DNA of 64,000 nt, from positions 496,001-560,000 of the forward strand of contig NZ_SDVB01000253.1 in assembly GCF_004137355.1 (NCBI RefSeq). The letters run 5' to 3'. The stretch is from Ciceribacter ferrooxidans. GTDB taxonomy: Bacteria > Pseudomonadota > Alphaproteobacteria > Rhizobiales > Rhizobiaceae. Made by a program: the position numbers and the translations under genes. Each line of letters starts with the position of its first letter. Positions within the stretch are counted from its first letter, which is position 1. The notes beneath the pieces were generated by a model. It saw only the letters and a program-made list of their open reading frames with translations. It ran no database searches and was not told where the DNA came from. Below are positions 51,365 to 60,044 of the stretch, in pieces.

Positions 51365-52392
51365 TGGCCGGCATCATCGCGCGGCGCGCGCACTTTCTCG
51401 TTTCGGTCGACGGGCGGGCGGTGACGCGGAACTTCCTGCCGATCCTCCTTTCGGTGTCGATCACCAAGGGGACCGACCAGACCGCCGACAGCGTGCGCTT
51501 CGACCTCGACGATCGCGGCGGCACGCTGCGCTGGCCGGAGACAGGGACGCCCGTGCATGTCGAGCTCGGCCGGGAGGGCGGGGCGATCCGCACCTTCGAC
51601 GGGGAGGTGGACACTCCGAGCTGGGCATTGAGCCGGACGGGCGGGGCGGTGCTTTCCGTTTCCGCGCGTTCCGTCTCGCTGCGCGGCAAGGCCAAGCAGC
51701 CGGCCGAGAAGCACTGGGAGAAGAAGCCGCTCTCCGCCATCCTCGAGGAGGCGGGGAAGGAGGCCGGTGTCACCATGTCCGTGCATGGCGATTTCGCCTC
51801 GGTCGTCCCGGACTGGGAGGCGATGGACGCGGAGAGCTTCATTTCTTTCGGCGAGCGGCTGGCGCGCGAGCACGGCGCGATCTTTCGTATCGAGGGGAGC
51901 CGCGGGGTGTTCGTTCCCTACGGCTCTTCCGTCTCCGGCGCGGGGCTCTCGACCATCACGGTGACGCGGGAGCGGCTGATCTCTGCTTCCGGCTTCTCTC
52001 CGGTGACCGATCGCCCGCGCATCAAGCAAAAGGTCGAAACCTATTACGACCTCGACGAGGCGAAGCGGCTCGCCGAGCGCTATGCGAGCGGCGACAGCGT
52101 GGAGGCCGACGACCAGACCGGGTTTTCCGCCGCCGACAAGGAGACGGCGAAGCGGCGGGCGAAAGCCGGATCGAAGAAGGCGAACCGCGACAAGGGCTCG
52201 GGCAGCGTCACGATCGACGGCGATGCGACGGGCCAGCCCGGCGGCAAGGCGATCCTCTCCGGCCTCCGGGCAGGGGTCGACGGGACCTATACCATCACTT
52301 CGGTGACGGACGAGCTTTCGCGCTCTTCCGGCTACACGACGGCGCTTTCGCTCGGCGAGCCCTCCGGTAGTGCCGGCATGGATGCGCGCTGA
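51364..52392 (+). CDS. late control/baseplate hub protein D
   Basis: 342 residues, phage late control D type (gp27-like hub). It has RAHFLVSVDGRAVTRNFLPILLS, VSITKGTDQTADSVRFDL in parts and the C-terminal GTYTITSVTDELSRSSGYTT. It makes the trimeric hub under the tube. End of the tail block, 60 bp before the endolysin gene. Confidence 0.9.
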   Translation: MAGIIARRAHFLVSVDGRAVTRNFLPILLSVSITKGTDQTADSVRFDLDDRGGTLRWPETGTPVHVELGREGGAIRTFDGEVDTPSWALSRTGGAVLSVSARSVSLRGKAKQPAEKHWEKKPLSAILEEAGKEAGVTMSVHGDFASVVPDWEAMDAESFISFGERLAREHGAIFRIEGSRGVFVPYGSSVSGAGLSTITVTRERLISASGFSPVTDRPRIKQKVETYYDLDEAKRLAERYASGDSVEADDQTGFSAADKETAKRRAKAGSKKANRDKGSGSVTIDGDATGQPGGKAILSGLRAGVDGTYTITSVTDELSRSSGYTTALSLGEPSGSAGMDAR

Positions 52393-52452
52393 CGGCGGCG
52401 CCGGCGGCCCCGCATCCGGGGACGTCTCTCTTTAACCAAAAGGACATCAATC

Positions 52453-53250
52453 ATGGATCGCGCGATTTTCTTCGCGGCGCTGCGGCGTCGCGGATCGGGT
52501 GTCTTCGGCACATCGATCTCACAGCAGCAGGTAAACGGCATCACGGGAATTCTCGATGCCTTCGCAACGCACGGTGACGGCCGCGACAAGACGCTCGCCT
52601 ATGCGCTGGCAACCGCTTACCACGAGACCGGCCGTCGCATGGTTCCGGTGCGCGAAGGCTTCGCCAAGGATGACGCAACTGCCCGCAGGATCGTCGCCAA
52701 GCGAGCCTATGGCAAGCCTGCCGGCAAATACAGGCATGTCTACTACGGGCGAGGTCAGGTCCAGATCACCTGGCTCGACAACTATGACGAATCGTCGGCG
52801 GACGCCGGATATGATCTCGTCGCCTATCCCGACAAGATGCTGGACCCCGTCATTTCGTCGCGCATCCTCGTCAAGGGCCTTTGCGACGGCCGCTGGAACA
52901 ACAGCAAATGCCACAAGGGAAGGGGGATTGCCTTCTATCTCCCCGATAATGGCCCCGATGATCTCAAGAACGCGCGTCGAACGGTCAATATCACCGACAA
53001 GTGGCAGGAGATCGCCGGCTACTACAAGGCCTTTCTCGCCGCGATCCGGGAGGCCGGTGGCGTCAGCAGTCCGGCCGTGCCCTTCCCGAAACCTGCCATG
53101 CCGAAACCCGTCGCGCCCGCTCCCCTGCCTGTCCCGGCACCGCCGGCCCCGACCACGCCCGCCGTCATCGACCGGCAGGCCGGCAAGGCCGACTGGATCA
53201 CCGCCCTCGTCAACGCCATCGCGGCACTCCTGAAAGGACCGAAGAAATGA
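52453..53250 (+). CDS. endolysin, GH19 chitinase-like
   Basis: 265 residues. The catalytic part (1-180) follows the GH19/lysozyme-like pattern: AYALATAYHETGRRM with the likely acid Glu, then YYGRGQVQITWLDNYDE and the conserved asparagines. A Pro-rich linker (about 205-235) and a short C-terminal helix follow. No signal peptide, so a holin must release it. It cuts the glycan strand of peptidoglycan. Confidence 0.85.
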   Translation: MDRAIFFAALRRRGSGVFGTSISQQQVNGITGILDAFATHGDGRDKTLAYALATAYHETGRRMVPVREGFAKDDATARRIVAKRAYGKPAGKYRHVYYGRGQVQITWLDNYDESSADAGYDLVAYPDKMLDPVISSRILVKGLCDGRWNNSKCHKGRGIAFYLPDNGPDDLKNARRTVNITDKWQEIAGYYKAFLAAIREAGGVSSPAVPFPKPAMPKPVAPAPLPVPAPPAPTTPAVIDRQAGKADWITALVNAIAALLKGPKK

Positions 53251-53486
53251 AGAAGCTCTGGGAAAGTGTCATCCGGTTCCGCACCTGGATCGTCAACCTG
53301 GTCCTTGCGCTCGCCGTGATCCTGCCGGACCTCCTGAACTCGCCCGAGATCCTCGCCGTGGTGCCGGCGGAATATCAGCGCTGGATCGTCGCGCTCGCCT
53401 TCCTGATCAACATCTGGCTCCGTCCGCGGCCGGCCGTCATCAAGACCGACCTCGAGGCGAGCGTCAGCCGGAGCAGGCGGCGATGA
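53247..53486 (+). CDS. small two-TM protein in lysis cassette
   Basis: 79 residues with two hydrophobic stretches (IVNLVLALAVILPDLL and WIVALAFLINIWL) and a basic tail. Start in the endolysin stop (ATGA), stop overlapping the next gene. Holin or antiholin candidate. Confidence 0.6.
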   Translation: MKKLWESVIRFRTWIVNLVLALAVILPDLLNSPEILAVVPAEYQRWIVALAFLINIWLRPRPAVIKTDLEASVSRSRRR

Positions 53487-53896
53487 GTGCGGTCATCGCG
53501 CTCATCCTCAATGCGCTGACCGGCGGGCTGCTGAAAGCCTGGCAGGCCAAGCTCTCGGCCGATAGCGACGAGAAGCGGGCGATCGCCGATGCGGCGATCG
53601 CCGACATCAAGGCGCAGAGCGAGGCGAAGCGCAATCAGGCTGACGTCATCAAGACAGGGATGGGCTATCCGGTCTTCTGGATTGCGTGGGCCATCGCCGC
53701 GATACCGACTGCCGCATGGCACGGATGGGGGATGCTCGATAGCCTGGTCTATGCCGGCACGGTCCTTCCTGATGTAGCGACCCTGCCGCCCCAGCTCAAA
53801 GAATATGCCGACAAGGTCTGGGACAGCATCTTCTATTCCGGTGCCGCCGTCGGCTCCGCGCACCTGATCGCCTCCGCCATCAGGGGACGTCGGTAG
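53483..53896 (+). CDS. 3TM-type holin
   Basis: 137 residues. The N-terminal hydrophobic helix (VIALILNALTGGLLKAW) precedes a long charged helix (KLSADSDEKRAIADAAIADIKAQ..), then two more membrane parts (VFWIAWAIAAIPTAAW and YSGAAVGSAHLIASAI). This is the outline of the 3TM-type holin family. It should make the inner-membrane holes that release the endolysin. Confidence 0.78.
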   Translation: MSAVIALILNALTGGLLKAWQAKLSADSDEKRAIADAAIADIKAQSEAKRNQADVIKTGMGYPVFWIAWAIAAIPTAAWHGWGMLDSLVYAGTVLPDVATLPPQLKEYADKVWDSIFYSGAAVGSAHLIASAIRGRR

Positions 53897-54155
53897 GCTT
53901 GGGCCGGGTGCCGTTCCAACATTCGGGATCATATCCGAGTTCGCACCTGTCCCGATAGACATTGTCCGCTCGCGGGCACCCTTCGGCGCGGGCGATCATG
54001 ATCCTGAGTTCCGGCAGGCTGACGTCTCCGGCTCGCTCGATCATCGCCGCGGAATCGTATCGCCGTTCCAACCCGCAGCGCTGGCAAGAGACGACGACTT
54101 TACCTCCGGCAATATCCGACAGGTAGGGGGATGAGTATCGGCGGACCTTGGCCAT
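53880..54155 (-). CDS. small zinc-binding-type unknown protein
   Basis: 91 residues. CQRCG in a beta turn near residue 24 and two or three further cysteines (GCPRAD, DRCELGYDPECW) suggest a zinc site. Its last 17 bp overlap the holin gene tail to tail. Leftward, first of several accessory genes at the right end of the prophage. The family is common in rhizobial genomes as far as I recall, but without function. Confidence 0.6.
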   Translation of the reverse strand: MAKVRRYSSPYLSDIAGGKVVVSCQRCGLERRYDSAAMIERAGDVSLPELRIMIARAEGCPRADNVYRDRCELGYDPECWNGTRPKPTDVP

Positions 54156-54270
54156 GGCTAATCTCCGCGACCAGCCCCCTCGGTCGATTTCATTTATTTC
54201 TGGATTTTGCCGCTGACGTCTAAATGGCGTGCCGCGGCCGCGACGTCAACACCGACCACGGGGAGCCAGG

Positions 54271-54594
54271 ATGCCCGAGAAATTCTCAACCCTCACCGAA
54301 ATGCTCAACTCGTGGGTCGGCGGCGCCGGGACCACGATGATCGGCGCGCTGATCGGACGGCTCATGTGGCATACGAACGAGGTCAAGAAGGACAGGCGCA
54401 AATTCTTCGGGAAAGAACTGCTTTGGGAACTGCCGATCGCGATCGGAATGGCAATCATCGGCGAGGGCTTGTCTCGGTATCTCGGCCTTGCTCAGCCTGT
54501 CTCTACCGGCCTGATCGCGGCACTCGCCTACCTCGGCCCGCGTGGGGCCGAGGTTCTCCTCATGAAGTGGTCTCCCAGATGGGTGGGGAAGTGA
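54271..54594 (+). CDS. LydA-like holin family protein
   Basis: 107 residues from ATG 54271 with a GGAG site. The LydA-type blocks are visible: WVGGAGTTMIGALIGRLMWH, a charged turn (NEVKKDRRKFFGKELLWELP), AIGMAIIGEGLSRYLGL and GLIAALAYLGPRGAEVLL. A second holin or an antiholin next to the 3TM type. Confidence 0.7.
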   Translation: MPEKFSTLTEMLNSWVGGAGTTMIGALIGRLMWHTNEVKKDRRKFFGKELLWELPIAIGMAIIGEGLSRYLGLAQPVSTGLIAALAYLGPRGAEVLLMKWSPRWVGK

Positions 54595-54625
54595 TCGTCA
54601 GAAACGACCGGCTGGAGCCGGGCCT

Positions 54626-54958
54626 CTACTGACAGCCCTTGCTCTTTCTTGCCGATTCTATCGCCTGGACCTTGCCCTTGGTCACGGCGACCTGCCCTTC
54701 CTTGTCGCCGCCAAAGGTGCTGGACATAGGAACGCCAATCAGGAACACGCCGAAAGCGTCGCCCGTCGCAGCATCGTTCTGGGCTTTTGAAACTGCCGCA
54801 AGGTTCTGCTGTTCCTTCACCTGTTCCTGGGCGAGTTGCTCGCATGAGAGGTTCGTGTAGGCCGACATCGGGATGTCGACGGGCACGATGGCATCCGGAC
54901 GTTTCGCACAACCCGCCAGAGCGGCCGCAAAGGCCGCCAATATCGCTATCTTCTTCAT
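54626..54958 (-). CDS. small lipoprotein
   Basis: 110 residues. Signal peptide with lipobox LAGC (Cys at residue 17), so it is lipid-anchored. The mature part is helical (NLSCEQLAQEQVKEQQNLAAVSKAQ) with a short hydrophobic middle. Reverse to the lysis genes, so it is likely expressed in the lysogen and could change the cell surface; a spanin role is less likely. Confidence 0.75.
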   Translation of the reverse strand: MKKIAILAAFAAALAGCAKRPDAIVPVDIPMSAYTNLSCEQLAQEQVKEQQNLAAVSKAQNDAATGDAFGVFLIGVPMSSTFGGDKEGQVAVTKGKVQAIESARKSKGCQ

Positions 54959-55094
54959 GTATTTCCCCCAGTTGATTGGGCGAAGTTACGTTGCGGTATT
55001 TTCCGGCGCAACAGGGATAGGTTCGCCTGACAGAACATCTCTGGGGATATCTCAGAGATTGTGCCGGCCTCGCGGGAGCAATCGATCAGGGAAT

Positions 55095-55184
55095 TCAAAG
55101 CGCCAGCCAGATGCTGATGCCAATGCCGACGAGCTGCGAAACCATCATCAGGATTATCAGCACGGCGAGCGCGTATCTCAGCAT
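55095..55184 (-). CDS. 29-residue membrane peptide
   Basis: Very small ORF from ATG 55184 with GAGAGG about ten bases upstream. Almost entirely hydrophobic (YALAVLIILMMVSQLVGIGI, then SIWLAL). It lies in a 280-bp gap without other genes. Coding is suggested by composition and the ribosome site only. Confidence 0.4.
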   Translation of the reverse strand: MLRYALAVLIILMMVSQLVGIGISIWLAL

Positions 55185-55240
55185 TGTGTTGGGCCTCTCG
55201 CGCCTTGAGCTCGAAACCTATCCGTTTTGAGACACCTTAC

Positions 55241-55609
55241 TTACGGGAAAGATCGCGTGGCCGTCGCCTTGCCGAGTTCCTTGCCCTTGGCGTCCAGTGC
55301 CTTGATGGTGAATCGATACTTGTGCCTGGTAGGCGGGCACGGTCCCTTGTAGCGGAAGGCGCCGTAGGGGATCGCTGACTGTCCCGAGTATTCCACCTTG
55401 CCGCCGCCATGATTGTAACCGGGTGTGTCGAGATCGGTCATCTTGAAGCTCAGCTTCGCTGTCCCCTGCGGAACACCGGTCACCTTGAACGGCGGTGAGT
55501 TTGTATCGAAACACTTCTTCGTCTGACCCCAGTCGAAGCTGGCCGACATGCCGGCGGCGGCCGGCGATGCGATGGCAATCGTTGCGACAATCGAAATCCA
55601 GAAACGCAT
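55241..55609 (-). CDS. secreted PEBP-like (YbhB/YbcL) protein
   Basis: 122 residues from ATG 55609 with a GAGGAAAG site. Signal peptide (about 1-20, ending SPAAAG). The rest matches a short phosphatidylethanolamine-binding-like domain (NSPPFKVTGVPQGTAKLSFKMTDLD in parts, then HGGGKVEY and KYRFTIKALD). Periplasmic ligand-binding role; ligand unknown. Accessory gene in the right end of the prophage. Confidence 0.72.
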   Translation of the reverse strand: MRFWISIVATIAIASPAAAGMSASFDWGQTKKCFDTNSPPFKVTGVPQGTAKLSFKMTDLDTPGYNHGGGKVEYSGQSAIPYGAFRYKGPCPPTRHKYRFTIKALDAKGKELGKATATRSFP

Positions 55610-55682
55610 TGCTTTCCTCTCCAATATTCGGCGCTGCAGATTTGCCTGTTCCAGCGAGAGTTGCAATAGGTCCCCGGGCTGC

Positions 55683-56063
55683 CTACTCTTGCCCGCACCA
55701 CGGTTGGCGCTTGCCTTCCCATGGGCGGGCGAGTTCTTCCTCGATGAGGATTTCCCCGACGTCTCGACCGTCGACGGTGAGGCGAGCCAGCGTCCGGCCG
55801 TAGCGATCCTTCATCCGGCCGTTGTCACTGCGAACGACGATCACCGGTCGGCCGGCGAGCAATGCGTCCAGCCGCCTCTTGGCCACCTCCGCCAGACGCC
55901 GCTCGGCATCGCAGGCGGCGTGCCGCAGTTCCGGGGCATCTATGTTGAAGATGCGGATCTTCTCTCCGTCGATGACGACCGTATCGCCGTCGACGACGTG
56001 GGTGGCGGAGAGCGCGGAGGATGCCGCCAGCGAGAGAGTGATTGCGATAAGCAACTTGCGCAT
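55683..56063 (-). CDS. secreted thermonuclease-like protein
   Basis: 126 residues from ATG 56063. Signal peptide (RKLLIAITLSLAASSALS). SNase fold: VVDGDTVVIDGEKIRIFNIDAPELR, then DRYGRTLARLTVDGRDVGEILI. The metal Asp and one catalytic Arg are visible; the middle acid seems replaced, so nuclease activity is not certain. Nearest gene to attR. Confidence 0.75.
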   Translation of the reverse strand: MRKLLIAITLSLAASSALSATHVVDGDTVVIDGEKIRIFNIDAPELRHAACDAERRLAEVAKRRLDALLAGRPVIVVRSDNGRMKDRYGRTLARLTVDGRDVGEILIEEELARPWEGKRQPWCGQE

Positions 56064-56242
56064 GGCCGCTCCGATTCGATGACTCTCATGCATTTCAACT
56101 GAAGCACATGAACGAACTGCGAACAAACTGCACGCATTCTGCACGGGCATTCCGTGCAATTCGCGATATGTTCCGTTCAATCACGGCGTTTTGCGCAGCG
56201 ACCGAACCTTGATGGTCGCAGGCAATATATTGAATTTTCGTG

Positions 56243-56296
56243 GGAAAACTGGTGCTGCTAGAGAGATTTGAACTCTCGGCCTCTCCCTTACCAAGG
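56243..56296. repeat. attR: 54-bp core inside tRNA-Thr
   Basis: Identical to 2760-2813; covers the CCA end through the anticodon arm of the intact tRNA. On integration, the phage copy restored the 3' half of the host gene. Confidence 0.93.
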
Positions 56297-56324
56297 GAGT
56301 GCTCTACCCCTGAGCTATAGCAGC
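56250..56324 (-). tRNA. tRNA-Thr (anticodon GGT)
   Basis: 75 nt with encoded CCA. Acceptor stem GCTGCTA/TAGCAGC, D arm with GGGGTAGAGC, anticodon stem CTCCC/GGGAG with loop TTGGTAA giving GGT, T loop TTCAAAT. Intact, and the site of prophage integration. Confidence 0.95.
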
Positions 56325-56480
56325 TTGCAGTGTCGGGCGCGGTGCGCCGTTCGAAGCGTGCGGGCCTATTGCCACAGGTTTTCGACGAGCGCAAGCCGCA
56401 AATTCGAACTTCCGTGCAAGATTTCCGGGCGTGCGGCGCGAACCCTTTTGGAACCTCGGGTTTTCCGCTATCAAGCGGCA

Positions 56481-56726
56481 ATGATGAAGGAAACGACCGA
56501 ATCGAGGGCAGGAGCCGAAGTGCAGGCCGCCGGCGAAGTATCGCAGGCGCATGGCGTGCCAAAGGCCTCTTCCGCATCGCGGGCGGACGAACGCAAGGCG
56601 CGCGCTGCCGAAAAGCTCAAGGAAAATCTGCGCCGTCGCAAGCAGCAACTTCGCGCCCGGCGGGCCGGTGCGGCCGACGAGACGGAAGGCTTGCCTGCCG
56701 CAAAATCGACCAAAGACGATGTTTAG
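56481..56726 (+). CDS. small basic conserved-type protein
   Basis: 81 residues from ATG 56481 (a second ATG directly follows). The C-terminal half is very basic and helical (LKENLRRRKQQLRARRAG). No domain named; the position upstream of murA is consistent with a chromosomal gene of the Rhizobiaceae. Function unknown. Confidence 0.6.
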   Translation: MMKETTESRAGAEVQAAGEVSQAHGVPKASSASRADERKARAAEKLKENLRRRKQQLRARRAGAADETEGLPAAKSTKDDV

Positions 56727-56853
56727 TGCGTGCCGGACCGCGTCGGCCTCCCGGCCGAATTGAACGCGGTCTTCTTTTCGTCTAAAGAGCGACGCTCTCG
56801 CGAAGGCGGGAACGGAATAACGAGAGAAAGGCGGGCGGGGCCCGTAGGTTCAT

Positions 56854-58146
56854 ATGGATCGTATCAGGATTGTCGGCGGTAACGCGCTCAATGGGGTCAT
56901 CCCGATTTCCGGCGCGAAAAACGCCGCACTGCCGCTGATCATCGCCTCGCTGCTGACGAGCGACACGCTGACGCTCGAAAACGTGCCGCATCTGGCCGAC
57001 GTCGAGCTTCTGTTGCGTATCCTCGGCAATCACGGCGTCGATGTCTCTGTCAACGGCCGCCGTGAACACCAGAACGGCTCTTATTCCCGCACCATCCATT
57101 TCACCTGCCGCACGATCGTCGACACGACGGCTCCCTACGAGCTCGTCTCCAAGATGCGTGCGAGTTTCTGGGTCATCGGTCCGCTGCTTGCCCGCGAGGG
57201 CCGTGCGCGCGTATCGCTGCCCGGCGGCTGCGCGATCGGCACGCGCCCCGTCGACCTCTTCATCGAGGGGCTCACGGCGCTCGGCGCGATCATCGAGATC
57301 GATGGCGGTTACGTCGAAGCGCGGGCGCCGAAGGGTGGCCTGGTCGGCGGCACCTACACCTTCCCCAAGGTCTCGGTCGGCGCGACGCACGTCATGCTGA
57401 TGGCCGCTTCGCTCGCCCGCGGCAAAACCGTCATCAACAATGCCGCCCGCGAGCCCGAAATCGTCGATCTCGCCGCCTGCCTGAATGCCATGGGCGCGAA
57501 GATCTCCGGCGCCGGCACCTCTACCATCGTCATTGAAGGTGTGCAGGCGCTTTCAGGCGCCCGTCACCGCGTGCTCCCGGACCGTATCGAGACCGGAACC
57601 TACGCCATGGCCGTCGCCATGACCGGCGGTGATGTCGTGCTCGAAGGCACCGACGCGGCCTTGCTCGATACCGCGCTCGAGGCCATCCGCCGGGCCGGTG
57701 CGACCGTTACGCCTGTGGAGAACGGCATCCGCGTGGTGCGCAACGGTAGCGACATCCGCCCGGTCGATATCGTCACCGAACCTTTCCCCGGCTTCCCGAC
57801 GGACCTGCAGGCGCAGTTCATGGGGTTGATGACACGGGCAAACGGCGTCTCGCACGTCACCGAGACGATCTTCGAAAACCGGTTCATGCACGTCCAGGAA
57901 CTCGCGCGTCTCGGCGCCAAGATCACGCTCTCCGGTCAGACGGCCAGGATCGATGGCGTGAGTCGCCTGCGCGGCGCGCCCGTCATGGCGACCGATCTGC
58001 GTGCCTCGGTGTCGCTGGTCATCGCCGGCCTCGCCGCCGAGGGCGAGACACTCGTCTCCCGTGTCTATCACCTCGACCGCGGCTTCGAACGGCTGGAGGA
58101 AAAGCTCGGCCGTTGCGGCGCCATCGTCGAGCGTATCAGCGACTAA
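56854..58146 (+). CDS. murA: UDP-N-acetylglucosamine 1-carboxyvinyltransferase
   Basis: 430 residues, full length. It transfers enolpyruvate to UDP-GlcNAc, the first committed step of peptidoglycan synthesis, in the cytoplasm. Visible are the start [20 protein letters not shown], the fosfomycin-target loop [13 protein letters not shown] with Cys126, and the conserved [13 protein letters not shown]. Core chromosomal gene. Confidence 0.97.
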   Translation: MDRIRIVGGNALNGVIPISGAKNAALPLIIASLLTSDTLTLENVPHLADVELLLRILGNHGVDVSVNGRREHQNGSYSRTIHFTCRTIVDTTAPYELVSKMRASFWVIGPLLAREGRARVSLPGGCAIGTRPVDLFIEGLTALGAIIEIDGGYVEARAPKGGLVGGTYTFPKVSVGATHVMLMAASLARGKTVINNAAREPEIVDLAACLNAMGAKISGAGTSTIVIEGVQALSGARHRVLPDRIETGTYAMAVAMTGGDVVLEGTDAALLDTALEAIRRAGATVTPVENGIRVVRNGSDIRPVDIVTEPFPGFPTDLQAQFMGLMTRANGVSHVTETIFENRFMHVQELARLGAKITLSGQTARIDGVSRLRGAPVMATDLRASVSLVIAGLAAEGETLVSRVYHLDRGFERLEEKLGRCGAIVERISD

Positions 58147-58266
58147 AGCCTTGAAAAACCGCCTGCAGACAGCGCTCCGGGCGTTGCCTCTTGCATTGCG
58201 GCTTCCTATGTCGGAAGGGAAGATGGCAGGGCCGGATCGTTTCCGGCCCACACGGGAATCGGTGCT

Positions 58267-58701
58267 ATGACGGACCTCAAGCTTCTCGCTCTCGACAGTG
58301 ATGACCTCGCCGTGATCTCGGCGCATATGCAGGATGCGGTTTTCAAGGTCGGCGACATCGCCTATCTGCCGCGCACGCGCCAGTTCACGCTGGTCGCCAA
58401 TCGTTTCGTCTGGGAGCAGGCGGAGCGCAAGCGCAGGAGTTTCGAGCGCAGGCGGACAATCCTGACCTTCAAGCGGGTCGAGGCGGTGCGCTCGACCGGG
58501 ATAGACCGGACGAGGGCCGACGATGTCCACTCGCTTCTTGCGGTTCGCTTCCGGCAGGAAGGCGAAGGGCCGGGCGGAGTCCTCGAACTGGTGCTCGCCG
58601 GCGGCGGCACGATTGCCCTTGAAGTCGAATGTATCGAAGGGCAGCTTGCAGATACCGGCGCGGCATGGGAAACCACCCGCATGCCCGGTCATCCGGGTTG
58701 A
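58267..58701 (+). CDS. DUF2948 family protein
   Basis: 144 residues; the DUF2948 pattern LKLLALDSDDLAVISAHMQDAV and VGDIAYLPRTRQFTLVANRF is clear. Function unknown; widespread in Rhizobiales between murA and hisD. Confidence 0.88.
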   Translation: MTDLKLLALDSDDLAVISAHMQDAVFKVGDIAYLPRTRQFTLVANRFVWEQAERKRRSFERRRTILTFKRVEAVRSTGIDRTRADDVHSLLAVRFRQEGEGPGGVLELVLAGGGTIALEVECIEGQLADTGAAWETTRMPGHPG

Positions 58702-58742
58702 TGTCGGGCTCGATGGCGGGTCGAGGAGAGGGGTAGCAGGAC

Positions 58743-60041
58743 GTGGCAATCTGGCTTGAACAAGGAGCCGAGGATTTCGAGGAACGGTTCGCCGCCTTCC
58801 TCACGACGAAGCGGGAGGTCTCCGCCGACGTCAACGACGTGGTGCACGCCATCATCGAGGACGTCAGGGCGCGTGGCGACGCCGCACTCGCGGAATATTC
58901 GCTCCGCTTCGACGGCGTCGATTTCTCCCGCATCGGCATGCGCGTCACCGAGGACGAGATCACCGCGGCGATCGCCAAGGTCGAGCCGGAGGTGATGGAT
59001 GCGCTGAAGCTTGCCGCCGAGCGCATCGAGCGTCACCACGCCCGCCAGCTGCCGAAGGACGATATCTACGAGGACACGCTCGGCGTGGGGCTGGGGTCGC
59101 GCTGGACGGCGATCGAGGCCGTCGGGCTGTACGTCCCGGGCGGAACGGCGAGCTATCCGAGCTCGGTCCTGATGAACGCCCTGCCGGCGAAAGTTGCCGG
59201 TGTCGAACGGATCGTCATTACGGTGCCGGCAACCGGCGGCGACATCAACCCGACGGTACTTGCCGCGGCACAGATCGCGGGCGTGAGGGAGATCTATCGC
59301 ATCGGTGGGGCGCAGGCCGTCGCGGCACTTGCCTATGGCACCGAAACGATCGCCCCCGTTGCCAAGATCGTCGGCCCGGGCAACGCCTATGTGGCGGCGG
59401 CCAAGCGACAGGTCTTCGGGACCGTCGGCATCGACATGATCGCCGGCCCCTCCGAGGTGCTGGTGATCGCCGACGCCAACAACGACCCCGATTGGCTCGC
59501 CGCCGACCTGCTCGCCCAGGCCGAGCATGACCGCGGCGCCCAGTCGATCCTGATCACCGACGATCTGCCGCTCGCCAAGGCCGTCGAGGCGGCCGTCGAG
59601 CGGCAACTGAAATCGCTCTCCCGTTCGGAGACGGCCGCCGCGAGCTGGGCGGATTTCGGTGCCATCATCCTCGTGCCGGACCTGAAGGCTGCCCTGCCGC
59701 TCGCCAACCGCATCGCGGCGGAGCATCTCGAACTCGCCGTCGATGACCCCGACGCGCTGATGGCCGGCGTGCGCAACGCGGGTGCGATCTTCCTCGGGCG
59801 CCACACGCCGGAAGTGATCGGCGACTATGTCGGCGGTTCGAACCACGTCCTGCCGACCGCCCGTTCGGCGCGGTTCTCCTCGGGGCTCTCCGTGCTCGAC
59901 TTCGTCAAGCGCACGTCGATCCTCAGGCTCGGCCCCGGCCAGTTGCGTAGCCTGGCGCCAGCGGCGATCGCGCTTGCCCGCAGCGAAGGGCTCGACGCGC
60001 ATGCGCGATCGGTCGCGATCCGGCTCAATCTCGAAGGCTGA
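58743..60041 (+). CDS. hisD: histidinol dehydrogenase
   Basis: 432 residues from a GTG at 58743. Catalyses the last two steps of histidine synthesis (histidinol to histidine, NAD+, Zn2+). Motifs: YVPGGTASYPSSVLM, GPGNAYVAAAKRQVFG, IDMIAGPSEVLVIAD, LLAQAEHDRGAQSIL (zinc ligands) and GGSNHVLPT. Complete. Confidence 0.97.
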   Translation: MAIWLEQGAEDFEERFAAFLTTKREVSADVNDVVHAIIEDVRARGDAALAEYSLRFDGVDFSRIGMRVTEDEITAAIAKVEPEVMDALKLAAERIERHHARQLPKDDIYEDTLGVGLGSRWTAIEAVGLYVPGGTASYPSSVLMNALPAKVAGVERIVITVPATGGDINPTVLAAAQIAGVREIYRIGGAQAVAALAYGTETIAPVAKIVGPGNAYVAAAKRQVFGTVGIDMIAGPSEVLVIADANNDPDWLAADLLAQAEHDRGAQSILITDDLPLAKAVEAAVERQLKSLSRSETAAASWADFGAIILVPDLKAALPLANRIAAEHLELAVDDPDALMAGVRNAGAIFLGRHTPEVIGDYVGGSNHVLPTARSARFSSGLSVLDFVKRTSILRLGPGQLRSLAPAAIALARSEGLDAHARSVAIRLNLEG

Positions 60042-60044
60042 GCG

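Larger units (their letters stand above)
2760..56296. mobile_element. complete temperate prophage, lambda-type head and P2-type contractile tail
   Basis: A 53.5-kb element bounded by identical 54-bp cores (2760-2813 and 56243-56296) covering the 3' half of a tRNA-Thr gene. In order it carries integrase and early leftward genes, a CI/Cro-type switch, rightward regulation and replication genes, terminase and head genes, a contractile-tail set, lysis genes and accessory genes. All structural modules expected of a myovirus are present with intact frames, so the element is plausibly inducible. This is an inference from content only. The head genes are of lambda type and the tail genes of P2 type, so the phage is a mosaic. 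Confidence 0.95.

Noticed and set aside
54626-54958. The lipoprotein as outer-membrane spanin
   Set aside because: It is encoded on the strand opposite to the lysis genes and is not paired with an inner-membrane spanin gene.
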